Part shown: positions 8,664 through 18,507 of the stretch, piece after piece | Layout: every line of letters starts with the position of its first letter | Position numbering within the stretch: the stretch's first letter is position 1 | NCBI GenBank assembly: GCA_046349085.1 | Contig: JAXMDA010000003.1 | Span: 186,001 to 250,000, forward strand | Direction: 5' to 3' | Length of the DNA: 64,000 nucleotides | Origin: JAJXWB01 sp046349085 | Lineage (GTDB): Bacteria > Pseudomonadota > Alphaproteobacteria > Rhizobiales > Beijerinckiaceae | The notes under the pieces: generated by a model | Databases searched by the model: none | Told to the model about the DNA's origin: nothing | What the model saw: only the letters and a program-made list of their open reading frames with translations | Made by a program: the position numbers and the translations under genes

Positions 8664-9853
8664 ATGATCAGCTATTCCGGATACTTCGGCTCATCCCGTC
8701 GGCGCGCAGGAGACTCGTCGAAGGCGCGGGTGGCGAGTCGGCGGGTCATGGCGTTGTCGCTGTGTGTCGCGGGCAGCGTCGCCGCATTCGGAAGAACTGA
8801 ACTTCTTGCTCAGGAAGCTGCGCAGGCAATTCCCGTCGGCACGATCGTTGCGGAGCGCCGACCGGTCGAAAAGACCCTGGAATTCGTCGGACGCGTCGAA
8901 GCTGTGAATCGTGTGGAGGTCAGGGCGCGCGTAACCGGGTTTCTCGAGGCGATGCGCTTCAAGGAAGGCGACGTCGTCAAGGCTGGCGCGCCTCTCTATT
9001 CGATCGAGCGCGGCCTGTTCGAAGCCAACGTACAGCAGGCCGAGGGCGCGGTTGCGCGCAGCGAAGCCTCAAAGGCGCTGACGGCGATCCAATATCAGAG
9101 GGCGGCGGATCTCTTTGAGAAGCAGTCGGGCACAGCGGTCGCGCGCGATCAGGCGGCGGCCGCCGACAAGCAGGCCCAAGGCGCGCTACTCACGGACCAG
9201 GCCAATCTGAAGACGGCGCAAATCAATCTCTCGTACACCGACATACGTTCGCCCATCGATGGAAAAGTCGGCCGCACGAACCTGACCATGGGCAATGTCG
9301 TCGGACCGGACTCCGGCCCGCTCACCGTCATCGTGAGCCAGGATCCGATGTATGTGCTTTTTCCGGTCAGCCAGCGCGACTTTCTGAAGGTGCAGCAATC
9401 CGGTCAGGCCTCGAACTCAAGCAGATCAAGGCGAATCTGAAATTCTCCGACGGCTCCACATATGACCAGGTCGGTCAGCTCAATTTCGTCAACGTGACCG
9501 TCGACCGCGCGACGGACACTATCCTGGTGCGCGGATCGTTTCCGAATCCCAAGGCCGGGCTGGTGGACGGGCAGTTGGTGCGCGTATCGCTGCAGGGCGA
9601 CAAGCCAGAGGAGAAGATTCTCGTGCCGCAGGCGGCGCTGATTGCGGACCAGCAAGGCGTCTATGTCTTCGTGGCGCAGGACGGCAAGGCGGCTGTTCGG
9701 CGGGTGAAGCTCGGCGGCGAGCAAGGCGCCTTCACCGTCGTCGAGAGCGGCCTTTCGGGCGGCGAACTCGTCATCGTCGAAGGGTTGCAGGCGGTACGGC
9801 CCGGCGTTCCCGTACGGGCGACGCCTGCCGCCGCTGGTCTCGGCCGGAGCTGA
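8664..9853 (+). pseudogene. RND efflux periplasmic adaptor gene, interrupted by a frameshift
   Basis: From the ATG at 8664 (ribosome-binding site GGAGG) the frame encodes an AcrA/MexE-like adaptor: signal segment around residues 29-50, barrel-sandwich start TLEFVGRVEAVNRVEVRARV, helical hairpin, then SYTDIRSPIDGKVGRTNLTM. The frame stops at 9440 after an atypical tail. The expected continuation (LELKQIKANLKFSDGSTYDQ, then NFVNVTVDRATDTILVRGSF) is present one base out of register from about 9405 and runs to 9853. One missing base, probably a G near 9404-9406, restores a full-length adaptor. It is either a recent inactivating mutation or a sequencing error. The permease gene follows after 3 bp. 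Confidence 0.8.
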
Positions 9854-9856
9854 GCC

Positions 9857-12800
9857 ATGTTTTCGGCCATTTTCGTCGACCGTCCCCGTTTTGCGATCGT
9901 CATCGCCATCGTCACGACGATCGCGGGCCTGCTGTCGCTGTTCGCCATTCCGGTCGCGCAATATCCGGACATCGTGCCCCCGCAGGTCTCGGTGACCACG
10001 AGCTATCCGGGCGCCAATGGCGCCGTGGTCGAGGCGACGGTCGCCCAGCCGATCGAGGCGCAGGTCGTCGGCGTCGACAAGATGATCTACATGAAGAGCG
10101 TCAGCGGCGATGACGGCAGCTATACGCTCACCGCGTCGTTCGAACTCGGCACCAACCCGGACATCAACGCGGTCAACGTCAACAATCGTGTGCAGGTCGC
10201 GCTTTCCCAACTGCCGCCGGAGGTCCAGCGGCAGGGCGTGATGGTGAAGAAGAAGTCGTCGGCGCTCCTCGGCGTCATTTCGCTCTATTCGCCGAAACAT
10301 ACCTACGACGCGCTTTTTCTGTCGAACTACGTAACCATCAACCTGCTCGACCAGATCAAGAGCACGCCCGGCGTGGGCGACGCGACGCTCTGGGGGCCGC
10401 AGGATTACGCCATGCGCGCGTGGGTGCGGACCGATCGGCTGACCGGCCTCAACCTCACGACCGGCGACATCATCAACGCCATCCAGTCGCAGAACGCGCA
10501 GGCCGCGGTCGGCCGGGTCGGCGCGCGTCCGATATCGGACGACCAGCAACTGCAGCTCAATATCCGCACCAAGGGCCGCCTCTCGTCGCCGGCGGAGTTC
10601 GAGCAGATCGTCATCAGGACCAATCCCGACGGCTCCGTCCTTCGCCTCAGCGATGTCGCGCGCGTCGAACTCGGCGCCGCCAATCTGGATCGCGAAACAC
10701 GCTTCAACGGCAGCCCCTCCGCCGCTGTCGCCATCTACCAGTCGCCCGGCGCCAACGCCATCGCCTCGCTCAACGAGGTGAAGAAGACGATATCGGAGCT
10801 GCAGAAGCGCTTTCCCGAGGATATGGCGTGGAAAGTCACCTACGACCCGACGGTCTTCGTGACGGATACGATTCATGAAGTCCGCAAGACCCTCATCGAG
10901 GCGTTCATCCTCGTTGTTCTTGTGGTCTTCCTGTTTCTGGGAAGTTTCCGCGCGACCCTTATTCCGATGTTTGCGGTGCCCGTCAGCCTGATCGGCGCGT
11001 TCATCGTGCTGAATGCGGTCGGCTATTCCGCCAACACCGTCTCGCTGCTCGCGGTGGTGCTCGCCATCGGCATCGTTGTCGACGATGCGATCGTCGTGGT
11101 CGAAAACGTCGAGCGCGTAATGGAGGAGCACCCCGATCTCACGCCGGGCCAGGCGACGAAGAAGGCGATGGCCGAGATCACCGCGCCCATCATCGCCATT
11201 ACTCTGGTTCTGTTGTCGGTTTTCGTGCCCGTCGCATTCATTCCGGGCATATCCGGCGAGTTGTTCCGGCAGTTCGCCGTGACGGTCGCCGTCTCCATGT
11301 TCCTGTCCGCGATCAATGCGCTCACGCTCTCCCCTGCCCTTTGCGCGGTTCTTCTGAAGCCGCAACATGGCCCCAAGCGCGGCGTGATCGGAATGGTCAT
11401 GCGTTCGATCGACTATGTGCGCGACCGCTATGGCGATGTCGCCGCGAGGCTCGTGCGCTTTTCGGTCATTGGCGTCGTGTTGGTCGGGGTATGCGGAGCG
11501 GGCGTGGTCTCTCTGTCGAAGATCACGCCGACGGGCTTTCTGCCGGAAGACGATCAGGGCGCTTTCTTCGTCGTCGCGCAACTTCCCGGCGGCGCGTCCG
11601 TCGCCAGAACGGAAGAGGTCGTTCGCCAGGCGGAGGGAATTCTGCGCGGCGAACAGGCGGTGCAGGACATCACGTCCGTCATCGGCCTCAACTTTATCGA
11701 CAATTATTCGCAGTCGAATTCGGCCTTCATGGTCGTGACGCTCAAGCCCTTCGAGGAGCGCAAGGACGACCAGCAATCCACGAAGGCGCTGATCGCCAGG
11801 CTAGGCGGAAAGTTCCGGCAAATCCGCGAAGGACTTGTCGTGCCGCTGGCGCCCCCGCCCATCATCGGCCTCGGCACGGGTGGCGGCTTTACCTATGTGC
11901 TGCAGGATCTGCAGGGTCAGGACGAAAAGGCGATGTCGCAGGCCTTGCGCGGCCTCGTGATCGCCGCCAACCAGGACCCCAAGCTCAACCGCGTGTTCAC
12001 CACCTACGACGCGTCGAACCCGTCGATCTATCTGGATATCAATCGCGACAAGGTGCAGATCCTCGGCGTTCCCCTGAGTTCGGTGTTCCAGGCGCTGCAG
12101 GCTTCGCTCGGCGGATATTTCGTCAACAACATGAACCTGTTCGGCCGAACCTGGCAGGTGCAGGTGCAGGCCGAGGCGGCGGACCGGTCGAGCGTCGACG
12201 ACATCTACCGGATCAACGTGCGCAACGCGAAGGGCGAGATGATACCCTTGCGCAGCCTGGTCGAGGTTCGCGTCGTGACGGGGTCGCCCTCGGTGATCCG
12301 GTACAACAACCGCAAGGCGGCGACGATCCAGGGCGGACCCGCTGCGGGCGTATCGTCAGGCGAATCGCTGAACGCCATGGAGCAGGTCGCGGCGCGCACG
12401 CTGCCGTCCTCCTACGGCGGCGCATGGACGGACACTGCGTTCCAGGAGAAGCGCGCCGAAGGCAAGACCGGGATGATTCTCGGCTTCGCCGTCCTGTTCG
12501 CCTTCCTGTTCCTCGTCGCGCTCTACGAAAGCTGGACGATCCCGGTGCCGGTCTTGCTTTCCGTCACCGTCGGCGTCCTCGGCTCGTTCGCGGCGATCGT
12601 CTTCGCGCATCTGGTGCTCGATCTCTACGCCCAGATCGGCATGATCGTGCTGATCGGACTTGCCGCGAAGAATGGCATTCTGATCGTCGAATTCGCCAAG
12701 GAAAAACGCGAGCACGGCCTGTCGATCGCGGACGCCGCTATCGAGGGCGCGCGTGAACGTTTCCGCCCGGTGATGATGACGTCATTCGCCTTCATTCTCG

Positions 12801-13027
12801 GACTTTATCCGCTGGTCGTGGCGCACGGCGCCTCCCAGCTTGCGCGACGCGACGTCGGGACGCCTGTGTTTGGCGGCATGATACTCGCCTCGTTCCTCGG
12901 CATCTTCGTCATCCCGCCGCTCTATGTCTTCTTCCAGACGATCCGCGAGAAGTTGCGCCCCGGTGCAAGACCGGCGGCGGTGGCGAACCATGACGCAGAG
13001 AAAATTTCGAAGGAACAGATTCCATGA
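9857..13027 (+). CDS. RND multidrug efflux permease (HAE1 family)
   Basis: A 1056-residue inner-membrane pump, the usual length for AcrB/MexB/MexF proteins. The N-terminus MFSAIFVDRPRFAIVIAIV, the porter-domain segment TSYPGANGAVVEATVAQPIE and the TM4 proton-relay motif IVVDDAIVVVENVERVM with two adjacent Asp are all present. The second membrane half includes GLAAKNGILIVEFAKE. It would form a proton-driven tripartite pump with the adaptor upstream and an outer-membrane channel encoded elsewhere. The substrate cannot be told from sequence. If the adaptor frameshift is real, this pump is probably non-functional unless another adaptor substitutes. Confidence 0.93.
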   Translation: MFSAIFVDRPRFAIVIAIVTTIAGLLSLFAIPVAQYPDIVPPQVSVTTSYPGANGAVVEATVAQPIEAQVVGVDKMIYMKSVSGDDGSYTLTASFELGTNPDINAVNVNNRVQVALSQLPPEVQRQGVMVKKKSSALLGVISLYSPKHTYDALFLSNYVTINLLDQIKSTPGVGDATLWGPQDYAMRAWVRTDRLTGLNLTTGDIINAIQSQNAQAAVGRVGARPISDDQQLQLNIRTKGRLSSPAEFEQIVIRTNPDGSVLRLSDVARVELGAANLDRETRFNGSPSAAVAIYQSPGANAIASLNEVKKTISELQKRFPEDMAWKVTYDPTVFVTDTIHEVRKTLIEAFILVVLVVFLFLGSFRATLIPMFAVPVSLIGAFIVLNAVGYSANTVSLLAVVLAIGIVVDDAIVVVENVERVMEEHPDLTPGQATKKAMAEITAPIIAITLVLLSVFVPVAFIPGISGELFRQFAVTVAVSMFLSAINALTLSPALCAVLLKPQHGPKRGVIGMVMRSIDYVRDRYGDVAARLVRFSVIGVVLVGVCGAGVVSLSKITPTGFLPEDDQGAFFVVAQLPGGASVARTEEVVRQAEGILRGEQAVQDITSVIGLNFIDNYSQSNSAFMVVTLKPFEERKDDQQSTKALIARLGGKFRQIREGLVVPLAPPPIIGLGTGGGFTYVLQDLQGQDEKAMSQALRGLVIAANQDPKLNRVFTTYDASNPSIYLDINRDKVQILGVPLSSVFQALQASLGGYFVNNMNLFGRTWQVQVQAEAADRSSVDDIYRINVRNAKGEMIPLRSLVEVRVVTGSPSVIRYNNRKAATIQGGPAAGVSSGESLNAMEQVAARTLPSSYGGAWTDTAFQEKRAEGKTGMILGFAVLFAFLFLVALYESWTIPVPVLLSVTVGVLGSFAAIVFAHLVLDLYAQIGMIVLIGLAAKNGILIVEFAKEKREHGLSIADAAIEGARERFRPVMMTSFAFILGLYPLVVAHGASQLARRDVGTPVFGGMILASFLGIFVIPPLYVFFQTIREKLRPGARPAAVANHDAEKISKEQIP

Positions 13028-13464
13028 TCCGAAAGGACCGTGACCACGCCACGCGCCGACGCATCAACCTGCGTGCGTGCGCCGCGCTGATCTTCACGCT
13101 CGGCTCGGCGCCGACCGCGAGCGCCCTCGATGGCCGGCTCCTCGGCGCATGGGCTCAATCCAGCTCCGAATGCAGCGCCGTGTTTCAGAGACGGGGCAAG
13201 GCGCTAACCTATCGCCAGCCTGTCGATCAGTTCCGCTCGTCCTTCATCATCATGGGCAGCACGATCGCGAGTCCGAGCGGAGACTGCCGTATCCTGTCTG
13301 CCGCCCAAAAAGGCGACGTGACCACCCTGAAGCTCTCGTGCAGCACGACCATCAGCTACGTCGACCGAACGGAAACCATTCGCTTGCTGGACGCGCGTAA
13401 ACTCTCGCGCGGCTTCACCGGCGAGGCGTCTCTCGACCTCAACTACGAGAAATGTGCGCTGTAA
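13024..13464 (+). CDS. Secreted protein of unknown function, coupled to the RND permease gene
   Basis: The ATG overlaps the stop of the permease gene (ATGA). The 146-residue product begins with a positively charged region and a hydrophobic segment (about 16-37, ending ASALDG) consistent with a signal peptide. The mature domain (GRLLGAWAQSSSECSAVFQR...) has four cysteines (SECSA, GDCRI, KLSCS, EKCAL), likely two disulfides. No family name can be given. Translational coupling suggests a periplasmic accessory to the pump, but this is inference. Confidence 0.65.
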   Translation: MIRKDRDHATRRRINLRACAALIFTLGSAPTASALDGRLLGAWAQSSSECSAVFQRRGKALTYRQPVDQFRSSFIIMGSTIASPSGDCRILSAAQKGDVTTLKLSCSTTISYVDRTETIRLLDARKLSRGFTGEASLDLNYEKCAL

Positions 13465-13809
13465 GCGTCTTTGCGTCCCTGCCGCGGCGATACGCTTAAG
13501 ACAATTACGCTGAAGCAGCCAATTTTCATCGTGGCGGCATCTGACTGACGGGCGTCGTTTGATCTTCACCCGGCTGTTCATGCGCAGCTCGACTGACGAC
13601 GTCCACGTTTATGCGTTGTTTATACGGCCGCTCCAAAAATCGTATTGAACGTTTACGCCGGCCTGCCGAAAACTGACATCAAATGAAACGGTAGCCGGAA
13701 TGCGGCGTTGGCTGCGTGAGGACTGTCGGCTGCGCCTCCATTTGTGTGGTCAGTGGCCCTGCTCGCGGCGCCCGGACGGGAAATCGGCTACGGATAGACG
13801 GAGTGTTTG
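13465..13809. other. Intergenic region with a KdpE-like box
   Basis: These 345 bp hold no convincing gene. They contain the direct repeat box at 13608-13623 described separately and a weak 7-bp inverted repeat (13462-13468 with 13492-13498) just after the preceding stop. Confidence 0.5.
13608..13623 (+). promoter_or_regulatory. Candidate KdpE-type direct-repeat box
   Basis: The sequence TTTATGCGTTGTTTAT has two TTTAT half-sites with starts 11 bp apart. The same arrangement, 14 of 16 bases identical, lies at 53542-53557 upstream of the kdp operon, and both are followed about 20 bp later by ATTGAA. The 11-bp period (one helical turn) fits a tandem-binding OmpR-family response regulator such as KdpE. 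It lies about 190 bp before the DUF4118/GAF gene. Confidence 0.55.
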
Positions 13810-14646
13810 ATGTCGCAAGCAGAGAGCGCGTCTCTTCCGTGCACGGCGGACACGCAAGACCCGAGCAAGGAAAGCGCCCGGCAGACGCCAATTGCAGCGC
13901 AATATTCGCTCAGTATCGCTCTTGTCGCCGTCTGTGCGCTTCTCGCGGCCGGCGCGAGTTCGGCCGTGCCTGCGCCGGGCCTGACGCTCATCTTCGTACT
14001 GCCTGTCGTGATTGCGGGCGCTGCTTATGGGCTGGGCCCCTCGCTCGCCGCGACGTTCGCGGGCGTCCTAGCGTTCGACTTCTTCTTCACGCGGCCGTAT
14101 TTCACGTTGCGCATCGACAATCCCGAGGAAATCTGGGCGGCCATGCTGCTGCTCGCGACCGCCATCATCGTGAGCACGGTTGCATGGCAATCGCGTCGGC
14201 ACGCGCTTGAAGCGAGCAGAGCCGCGAAGAACGGCGAAGCGTTGCGGGGAGTGGCGCATGCGCTGATCCAGGGCGCATCGCAGGCACAATTGGTTCAGGC
14301 GTCTGCTTACGCCCTCATGCGGATATTCAACGGGCCATCGGCGGTCCTTTGCGAACGCGATGGCGATTTGCGTGTCGAGGCGACGAGCGAAGGCGCTCAG
14401 CTCTCCGACGCCGATCTGGAAGCGGCAAAAGGGGCGCTGTCCGGCGGGGTTCATATGCGGGCTCGAATGTTTCCGCATGACCAGGCGAACTTCGATATGT
14501 GGCCGATCGTTGCGACCGAGAAATGTCGCTACGTTCTGGGCGTGAACTTCAGTCAGACTGGATACGAGCGTCCTGCGGACGCTGATCGGCTCATCGAAAC
14601 CGTTTCCGGCTACATCGTCGCCAATCTCGCGCGAACCTCTCGATAG
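13810..14646 (+). CDS. KdpD-like membrane sensor fragment: DUF4118 plus GAF-like domain, no kinase
   Basis: A 278-residue protein from the ATG at 13810. Residues about 30-135 contain the four close transmembrane helices of the DUF4118 domain, including the diagnostic FDFFFTRPYFTLRIDNPEE, the same region that KdpD carries in its centre. Residues about 145-278 look like the following GAF-like domain (ANFDMWPIVATEKCRYVLGV). The KdpD N-terminal ATPase/Usp part and the C-terminal histidine kinase are absent, and the ends look natural, so this is a stand-alone paralogue of the KdpD sensor core. It is convergent with kup and shares a promoter box with kdp, which supports a role in potassium sensing. 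Direct evidence for signalling is lacking. Confidence 0.75.
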   Translation: MSQAESASLPCTADTQDPSKESARQTPIAAQYSLSIALVAVCALLAAGASSAVPAPGLTLIFVLPVVIAGAAYGLGPSLAATFAGVLAFDFFFTRPYFTLRIDNPEEIWAAMLLLATAIIVSTVAWQSRRHALEASRAAKNGEALRGVAHALIQGASQAQLVQASAYALMRIFNGPSAVLCERDGDLRVEATSEGAQLSDADLEAAKGALSGGVHMRARMFPHDQANFDMWPIVATEKCRYVLGVNFSQTGYERPADADRLIETVSGYIVANLARTSR

Positions 14647-14709
14647 CGGGGACGGGCGCAGCGTCGCGCATCAAGACACGAGTCTCTCGCCAGACCCCGG
14701 AGCAAATCC

Positions 14710-16701
14710 TCAGATCGTCACCTGGGCGCCGAGCTCGACCACGCGGTCGGAGGGGAGCGAAAAGAACTCCGTCGCGTTGGCGGATTGCCTCGAGAGAATG
14801 ACAAAGAGCTTGTCCTGCCAGCGGGGCATTTCCGAAGTGGCGCTCGGCAGCAGTGTGCGACGGCCCAGAAAGAAGGACGTCGTCATGATGTCGAATTTGT
14901 AGCCGGCCTTTCGCATGAGGCCGAGCGCCGCGGGCACCCGAGGGCTCTCCATGAAGCCGAAAAACAGCGTCACCCGGTAGAAGTCCTCCGACAATTTCTC
15001 GACCTGATACCGAAGTTCTTCGGCCACGCGCGGCCTGTCGAGAGTCTTGACGCTCATCAGCACGATGCGCTCGTGCAGCACCTTATTGTGCTTCAGGTTA
15101 TGCATCAGGGCGCTTGGCGCGACATCGAGCCCGGCTGTCAGGAAAATGGCGGTGCCCGGCACGCGCGTCGGCTTCGACTTGGCGAGCATTCGCATCATGT
15201 CGCTCAGCGGGATGGAATCGCGCTCGGTCTTGGCGTTCAGCAACCGCGTGCCGCGCACCCAGGTCCACATCGCCACCATCGCGCTTGCGCCGAGCACCAA
15301 CGGAACCCATCCGCCTTCGAACACTTTGACCAGATTGGCGGCAAGAAAGGCGAGGTCCACCGTCAGGAAGCAGCCAACGAACAGAAGCGCCGCCCAAAGC
15401 GGCCAGTTCCACAGTTTCCAGACAACGATAAAGGCCAGCGCCGTGGTGACGACCATGGTTCCCGTCACGGCGATGCCGTAGGCGTTGGCGAGCGCTTCCG
15501 ACGACTTGAATACGATCACCAGCAACAGCACGCCGACGAGGAGCAGCCGATTGATGCGCGGCACGTAGATTTGCCCTTCGACCTCAGACGTGTGGCTGAT
15601 GACCATTCGCGGAAGAAGCCCGAGTTGAATGGCCTGGCGAACGATCGAATAGGCGCCCGTAATCACCGCCTGGCTTGCGATGATCGTCGCGACCGTGGAT
15701 AGCAATATCAGCGGAATGACTGCCCATGTCGGGGCGAGCTGGAAGAACGGGCTGAATTCGTCGCTTTTCACCACGTCGAGATCGCTCAGGATGAAGGCGC
15801 CCTGCCCATAATAGTTGAGCAGAAGCGCGGGCAAGACGAAGCACACCCATGCGAGCTGAATCGGCCTGCGTCCGAAATGTCCCATATCGGCGTAGAGAGC
15901 CTCGGCTCCTGTCACCGACAGGAACACGAGACCGAGAACCGTGAACCCCTGCCAACCGTTCGAAAACACGAACCGCAATCCATTCAGCGGATTCAGCGCA
16001 AACAGGATTTGCGGCGCGTCCATGACGTGTTGCGCGCCGAGGAATCCGATGACGCAAAAAAACAGCAACATGATCGGGCCGAACAAGGCCGCGACCTTGG
16101 CGGTTCCCCGGTTTTGAAACAGAAACAGCGTGAACAGGATTACGACGGTGATGCTCAAGACATAGGGCGTGAAATCGAAATATTGCTGCACGGCCTTCAA
16201 CTTCAAACCTTCGACAGCCGACAGCACGGAAATTGCCGGGGTGATGATCGCATCGCCGGAGAAAAGCGCGGCGCCTGCCACGCCCGTGAGGAAGACGAAG
16301 CGGGTGCGTTTGCCGAGGGCGTGTTGCGCGAGCGCCATGAGAGCGAGCGTTCCGCCCTCGCCCCGGTTGTCGGCCCTCATCAGGAACAGGACGTATTTCA
16401 CCGTGACCGTGAAGATCAGGGCCCACGTGAGCAGCGATACGATGCCCACCACCTCTTCGGGCGTTATGCCCTGCGTCTTTGCGTGATCGAGCGATGCCTT
16501 GAGCGCGTACAGGGGGCTGGTGCCGATATCGCCGTAGACGACTCCCAGCGAGCCCAGCACCATCGGCCAAAAGGCCTGGCCGTGGCTCTCCGCGCCATGC
16601 TGTCCGGAACCGTGGGACGCGGAGACGTTGGCCGCGGCTGAAGGTTGTCCCGCTTCCGTTTCGGCCACTGCGCATCCTCGGGGAGTTGCCCGCATAACCA
16701 T
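14710..16701 (-). CDS. kup: Low-affinity potassium transporter Kup
   Basis: A 663-residue Kup/HAK/KT family K+:H+ symporter. The signature LGSLGVVYGDIGTSPLYALK is near residue 50, followed by 12 predicted membrane spans and a C-terminal cytoplasmic domain of about 170 residues (PRVPGTAIFLTAGLDVAPSA...). The first 45 residues are polar and poorly conserved-looking. A GTG at 16668 preceded by CGAGGA is an alternative start giving 652 residues and may be the true one. It is a single-gene unit. It constitutes the low-affinity potassium route complementary to the high-affinity Kdp pump encoded further right. Confidence 0.93.
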   Translation of the reverse strand: MVMRATPRGCAVAETEAGQPSAAANVSASHGSGQHGAESHGQAFWPMVLGSLGVVYGDIGTSPLYALKASLDHAKTQGITPEEVVGIVSLLTWALIFTVTVKYVLFLMRADNRGEGGTLALMALAQHALGKRTRFVFLTGVAGAALFSGDAIITPAISVLSAVEGLKLKAVQQYFDFTPYVLSITVVILFTLFLFQNRGTAKVAALFGPIMLLFFCVIGFLGAQHVMDAPQILFALNPLNGLRFVFSNGWQGFTVLGLVFLSVTGAEALYADMGHFGRRPIQLAWVCFVLPALLLNYYGQGAFILSDLDVVKSDEFSPFFQLAPTWAVIPLILLSTVATIIASQAVITGAYSIVRQAIQLGLLPRMVISHTSEVEGQIYVPRINRLLLVGVLLLVIVFKSSEALANAYGIAVTGTMVVTTALAFIVVWKLWNWPLWAALLFVGCFLTVDLAFLAANLVKVFEGGWVPLVLGASAMVAMWTWVRGTRLLNAKTERDSIPLSDMMRMLAKSKPTRVPGTAIFLTAGLDVAPSALMHNLKHNKVLHERIVLMSVKTLDRPRVAEELRYQVEKLSEDFYRVTLFFGFMESPRVPAALGLMRKAGYKFDIMTTSFFLGRRTLLPSATSEMPRWQDKLFVILSRQSANATEFFSLPSDRVVELGAQVTI

Positions 16702-17042
16702 GCAATCCGGCGATCCATACGCCGATTTGAAGACGCGTTGAAGTCGTCGCCAGCCCGACCGACGTCAGCTTTTTGTCTCAATCGTGACTGGGATGCCGGA
16801 CCACATCGCGTCAGCGAGACGAGGCCGGCCTCACGGTCAGAAGGCGATTATTGCAACGCATTAAATCGCGAATGCGCATATGTGTCGTTTTGGTGTCATG
16901 TCCACAGTTTTTGCATCATCGCCGGGGGATGCCCGTTTGCGACCTTGCCCTCCGGCGACGATCCAAGCAATTTCGTGACGTACATTCCTTCATATAATGA
17001 TTCACGAATATAATGGCCTCGGCCGCCCGGAGGAAACCCGCA
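16702..17042. other. Divergent intergenic region, AT-rich near its right end
   Basis: About 340 bp between kup and the fadL-like gene. The last 60 bp are much richer in A+T than the surroundings and carry the CGAATAT-type site at 17000-17015 and a second ATATAATGA copy at 16992-17000. No gene was seen. Confidence 0.5.
17000..17016 (+). promoter_or_regulatory. Candidate sulfur-regulon operator, site 1 (fadL-like gene)
   Basis: ATTCACGAATATAATGG, with the core CGAATAT at 17005-17011, is 27 bp before the ATG of the fadL-like gene. It fits the motif CGAATATNAKRA found upstream of five other sulfur-related units, with a mismatch only at the last base. An additional ATATAATG lies 16 bp upstream. 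Confidence 0.55.
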
Positions 17043-18446
17043 ATGAACTTCAAATCAACGGCGCGCATGCTCGGCGGGCTTATGCTGGCGACGACCGCGC
17101 TGACCGGCCCCGCCTTCGCAACCGAAGGCTACTTCCAGGCGGGCTATGGCACCGTGCAGAAGGCGGAAGCCGGCGCCGGCGTCGCCAATCCCCAGGACGC
17201 GATGGCGCTCTCGATCAACCCCGCCGGCCTTGTCGACCTGCCTCACATGATCACCGGCGGCGCAACGCTCTTCATGCCCTTCCGCGGTTACACCGGAACG
17301 GGCCCCGGCGGTTTCACGGCCCCGGGCCCCTTCATCCCGCAGACGACGCGCGTCGACAGCACCGATAATTACTTCGTGATGCCGCACTTCGCCTATTCCA
17401 TGCCGATCGACGCCGACACCGCCTGGGGCGTAGCCATGTTCGGCAACGGCGGCATGAACACCACCTATCAGAACACGATCAACACCTTTCCGACCCCGAA
17501 TTGCGCGGGCGGCGTGTTCTGCGGCGGCGCGGCCGGCGTCGACCTCAAGCAGATGTTCATCACGGCGGGCTTCGCGAAGCGCTTCGGCGCCCTCTCGTTC
17601 GGCGTCGCGCCCGTTCTCGCGGTGCAAATGTTCCGCGCCGAAGGTCTCGGCGGCTTCGGCTTTCCATTCCTCGGCTTCTTCCCGCCGGGCTTTATCCCCA
17701 CTTTCTCCGCCGACCCGTTCAACCTGTCGAACAACGGCACGAGCATGTCCTACGGCGGTGGCGTGCGCGCGGGCGTCGAGTGGAAGATCATGCCGTCGCT
17801 GCGCGTGGGCGTGAGCGGGCAGACGCCCCTGTGGATGACGCCCTTCTCGAAATATTCCGGATTGTTCGCAAACGGCGGCAAGTTCAACATCCCCGCCAAT
17901 ATCACGGCCGGCGTCGCCTTCGACGCCCTGCCGACCCTGACGCTGATGGCTGAATACAAGCGTATTTTCTACAGCGGCGTACCGGCCATTGCGAATTCCG
18001 GCGCCAGCATCATCGTGCCCTTCGTCGTTCCGCCGGGTCCGGGGGCGTTGCTGGGTTCAGCCAACGGCCCGGGCTTCGGCTGGCGCGACGTCAATGTCTT
18101 CACAGTCGCCGGCGAGTGGCGCGTGACCCCGCAGCTCGCGCTGCGCGCTGGCTACGCCCACAACACCAATCCGGTTCGCTGGGATCAGGTCACCTTCAAT
18201 ATTCTGGCGCCGGGCGTCGTGACGGACCACATCACGGCGGGCCTCGGCTACAAGTACACCGAGAACATGACCTTCGACCTTGCCATGAGCGTCGTGCCGA
18301 CGCATTCGGTGACAGGTCCGGAAATGACCCCGTTCGGCTACAACGTCGCGCGTTCGATCACGCTGTCGATGCACCAGTTCGAGGCCTCGCTAGGCGTGTC
18401 CTATAAGTTCGGCGGCAAGGCGGCGCCCGTCATCGCCAAATATTGA
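17043..18446 (+). CDS. OmpP1/FadL-family outer-membrane transport protein
   Basis: A 467-residue protein whose ATG at 17043 follows GGAGGAAA. Signal peptide residues 1-24 end in GPAFAT. Features of the FadL family are visible: the N-terminal hatch region with SINPAGLVDLPH (NPAG motif) and a long series of amphipathic strands ending in GVSYKFGGK. Members move hydrophobic compounds across the outer membrane. The upstream CGAATAT-type site links it to the sulfur genes of this window, and a YeeE/YedE sulfur transporter is its convergent neighbour, so a hydrophobic sulfur species is a possible cargo; that is inference. It is monocistronic with a strong terminator. Confidence 0.88.
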   Translation: MNFKSTARMLGGLMLATTALTGPAFATEGYFQAGYGTVQKAEAGAGVANPQDAMALSINPAGLVDLPHMITGGATLFMPFRGYTGTGPGGFTAPGPFIPQTTRVDSTDNYFVMPHFAYSMPIDADTAWGVAMFGNGGMNTTYQNTINTFPTPNCAGGVFCGGAAGVDLKQMFITAGFAKRFGALSFGVAPVLAVQMFRAEGLGGFGFPFLGFFPPGFIPTFSADPFNLSNNGTSMSYGGGVRAGVEWKIMPSLRVGVSGQTPLWMTPFSKYSGLFANGGKFNIPANITAGVAFDALPTLTLMAEYKRIFYSGVPAIANSGASIIVPFVVPPGPGALLGSANGPGFGWRDVNVFTVAGEWRVTPQLALRAGYAHNTNPVRWDQVTFNILAPGVVTDHITAGLGYKYTENMTFDLAMSVVPTHSVTGPEMTPFGYNVARSITLSMHQFEASLGVSYKFGGKAAPVIAKY

Positions 18447-18471
18447 CCGCAACTCAGGGGCGAGAAACTTC

Positions 18472-18507
18472 GAGGGCCGCGCGGCAAGCGCGGCCCTCTT
18501 CGTTTTT
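18472..18507 (+). terminator. Rho-independent terminator of the fadL-like gene
   Basis: A 10-bp perfect GC-rich stem (18472-18481 with 18489-18498), 7-base loop, followed by TTCGTTTTT. It begins 25 bp after the stop codon. Confidence 0.85.

Noticed and set aside
9404..11776. A 790-residue minus-strand open frame
   Set aside because: Antisense of the RND permease gene with the same Arg/Asp/His-rich composition.
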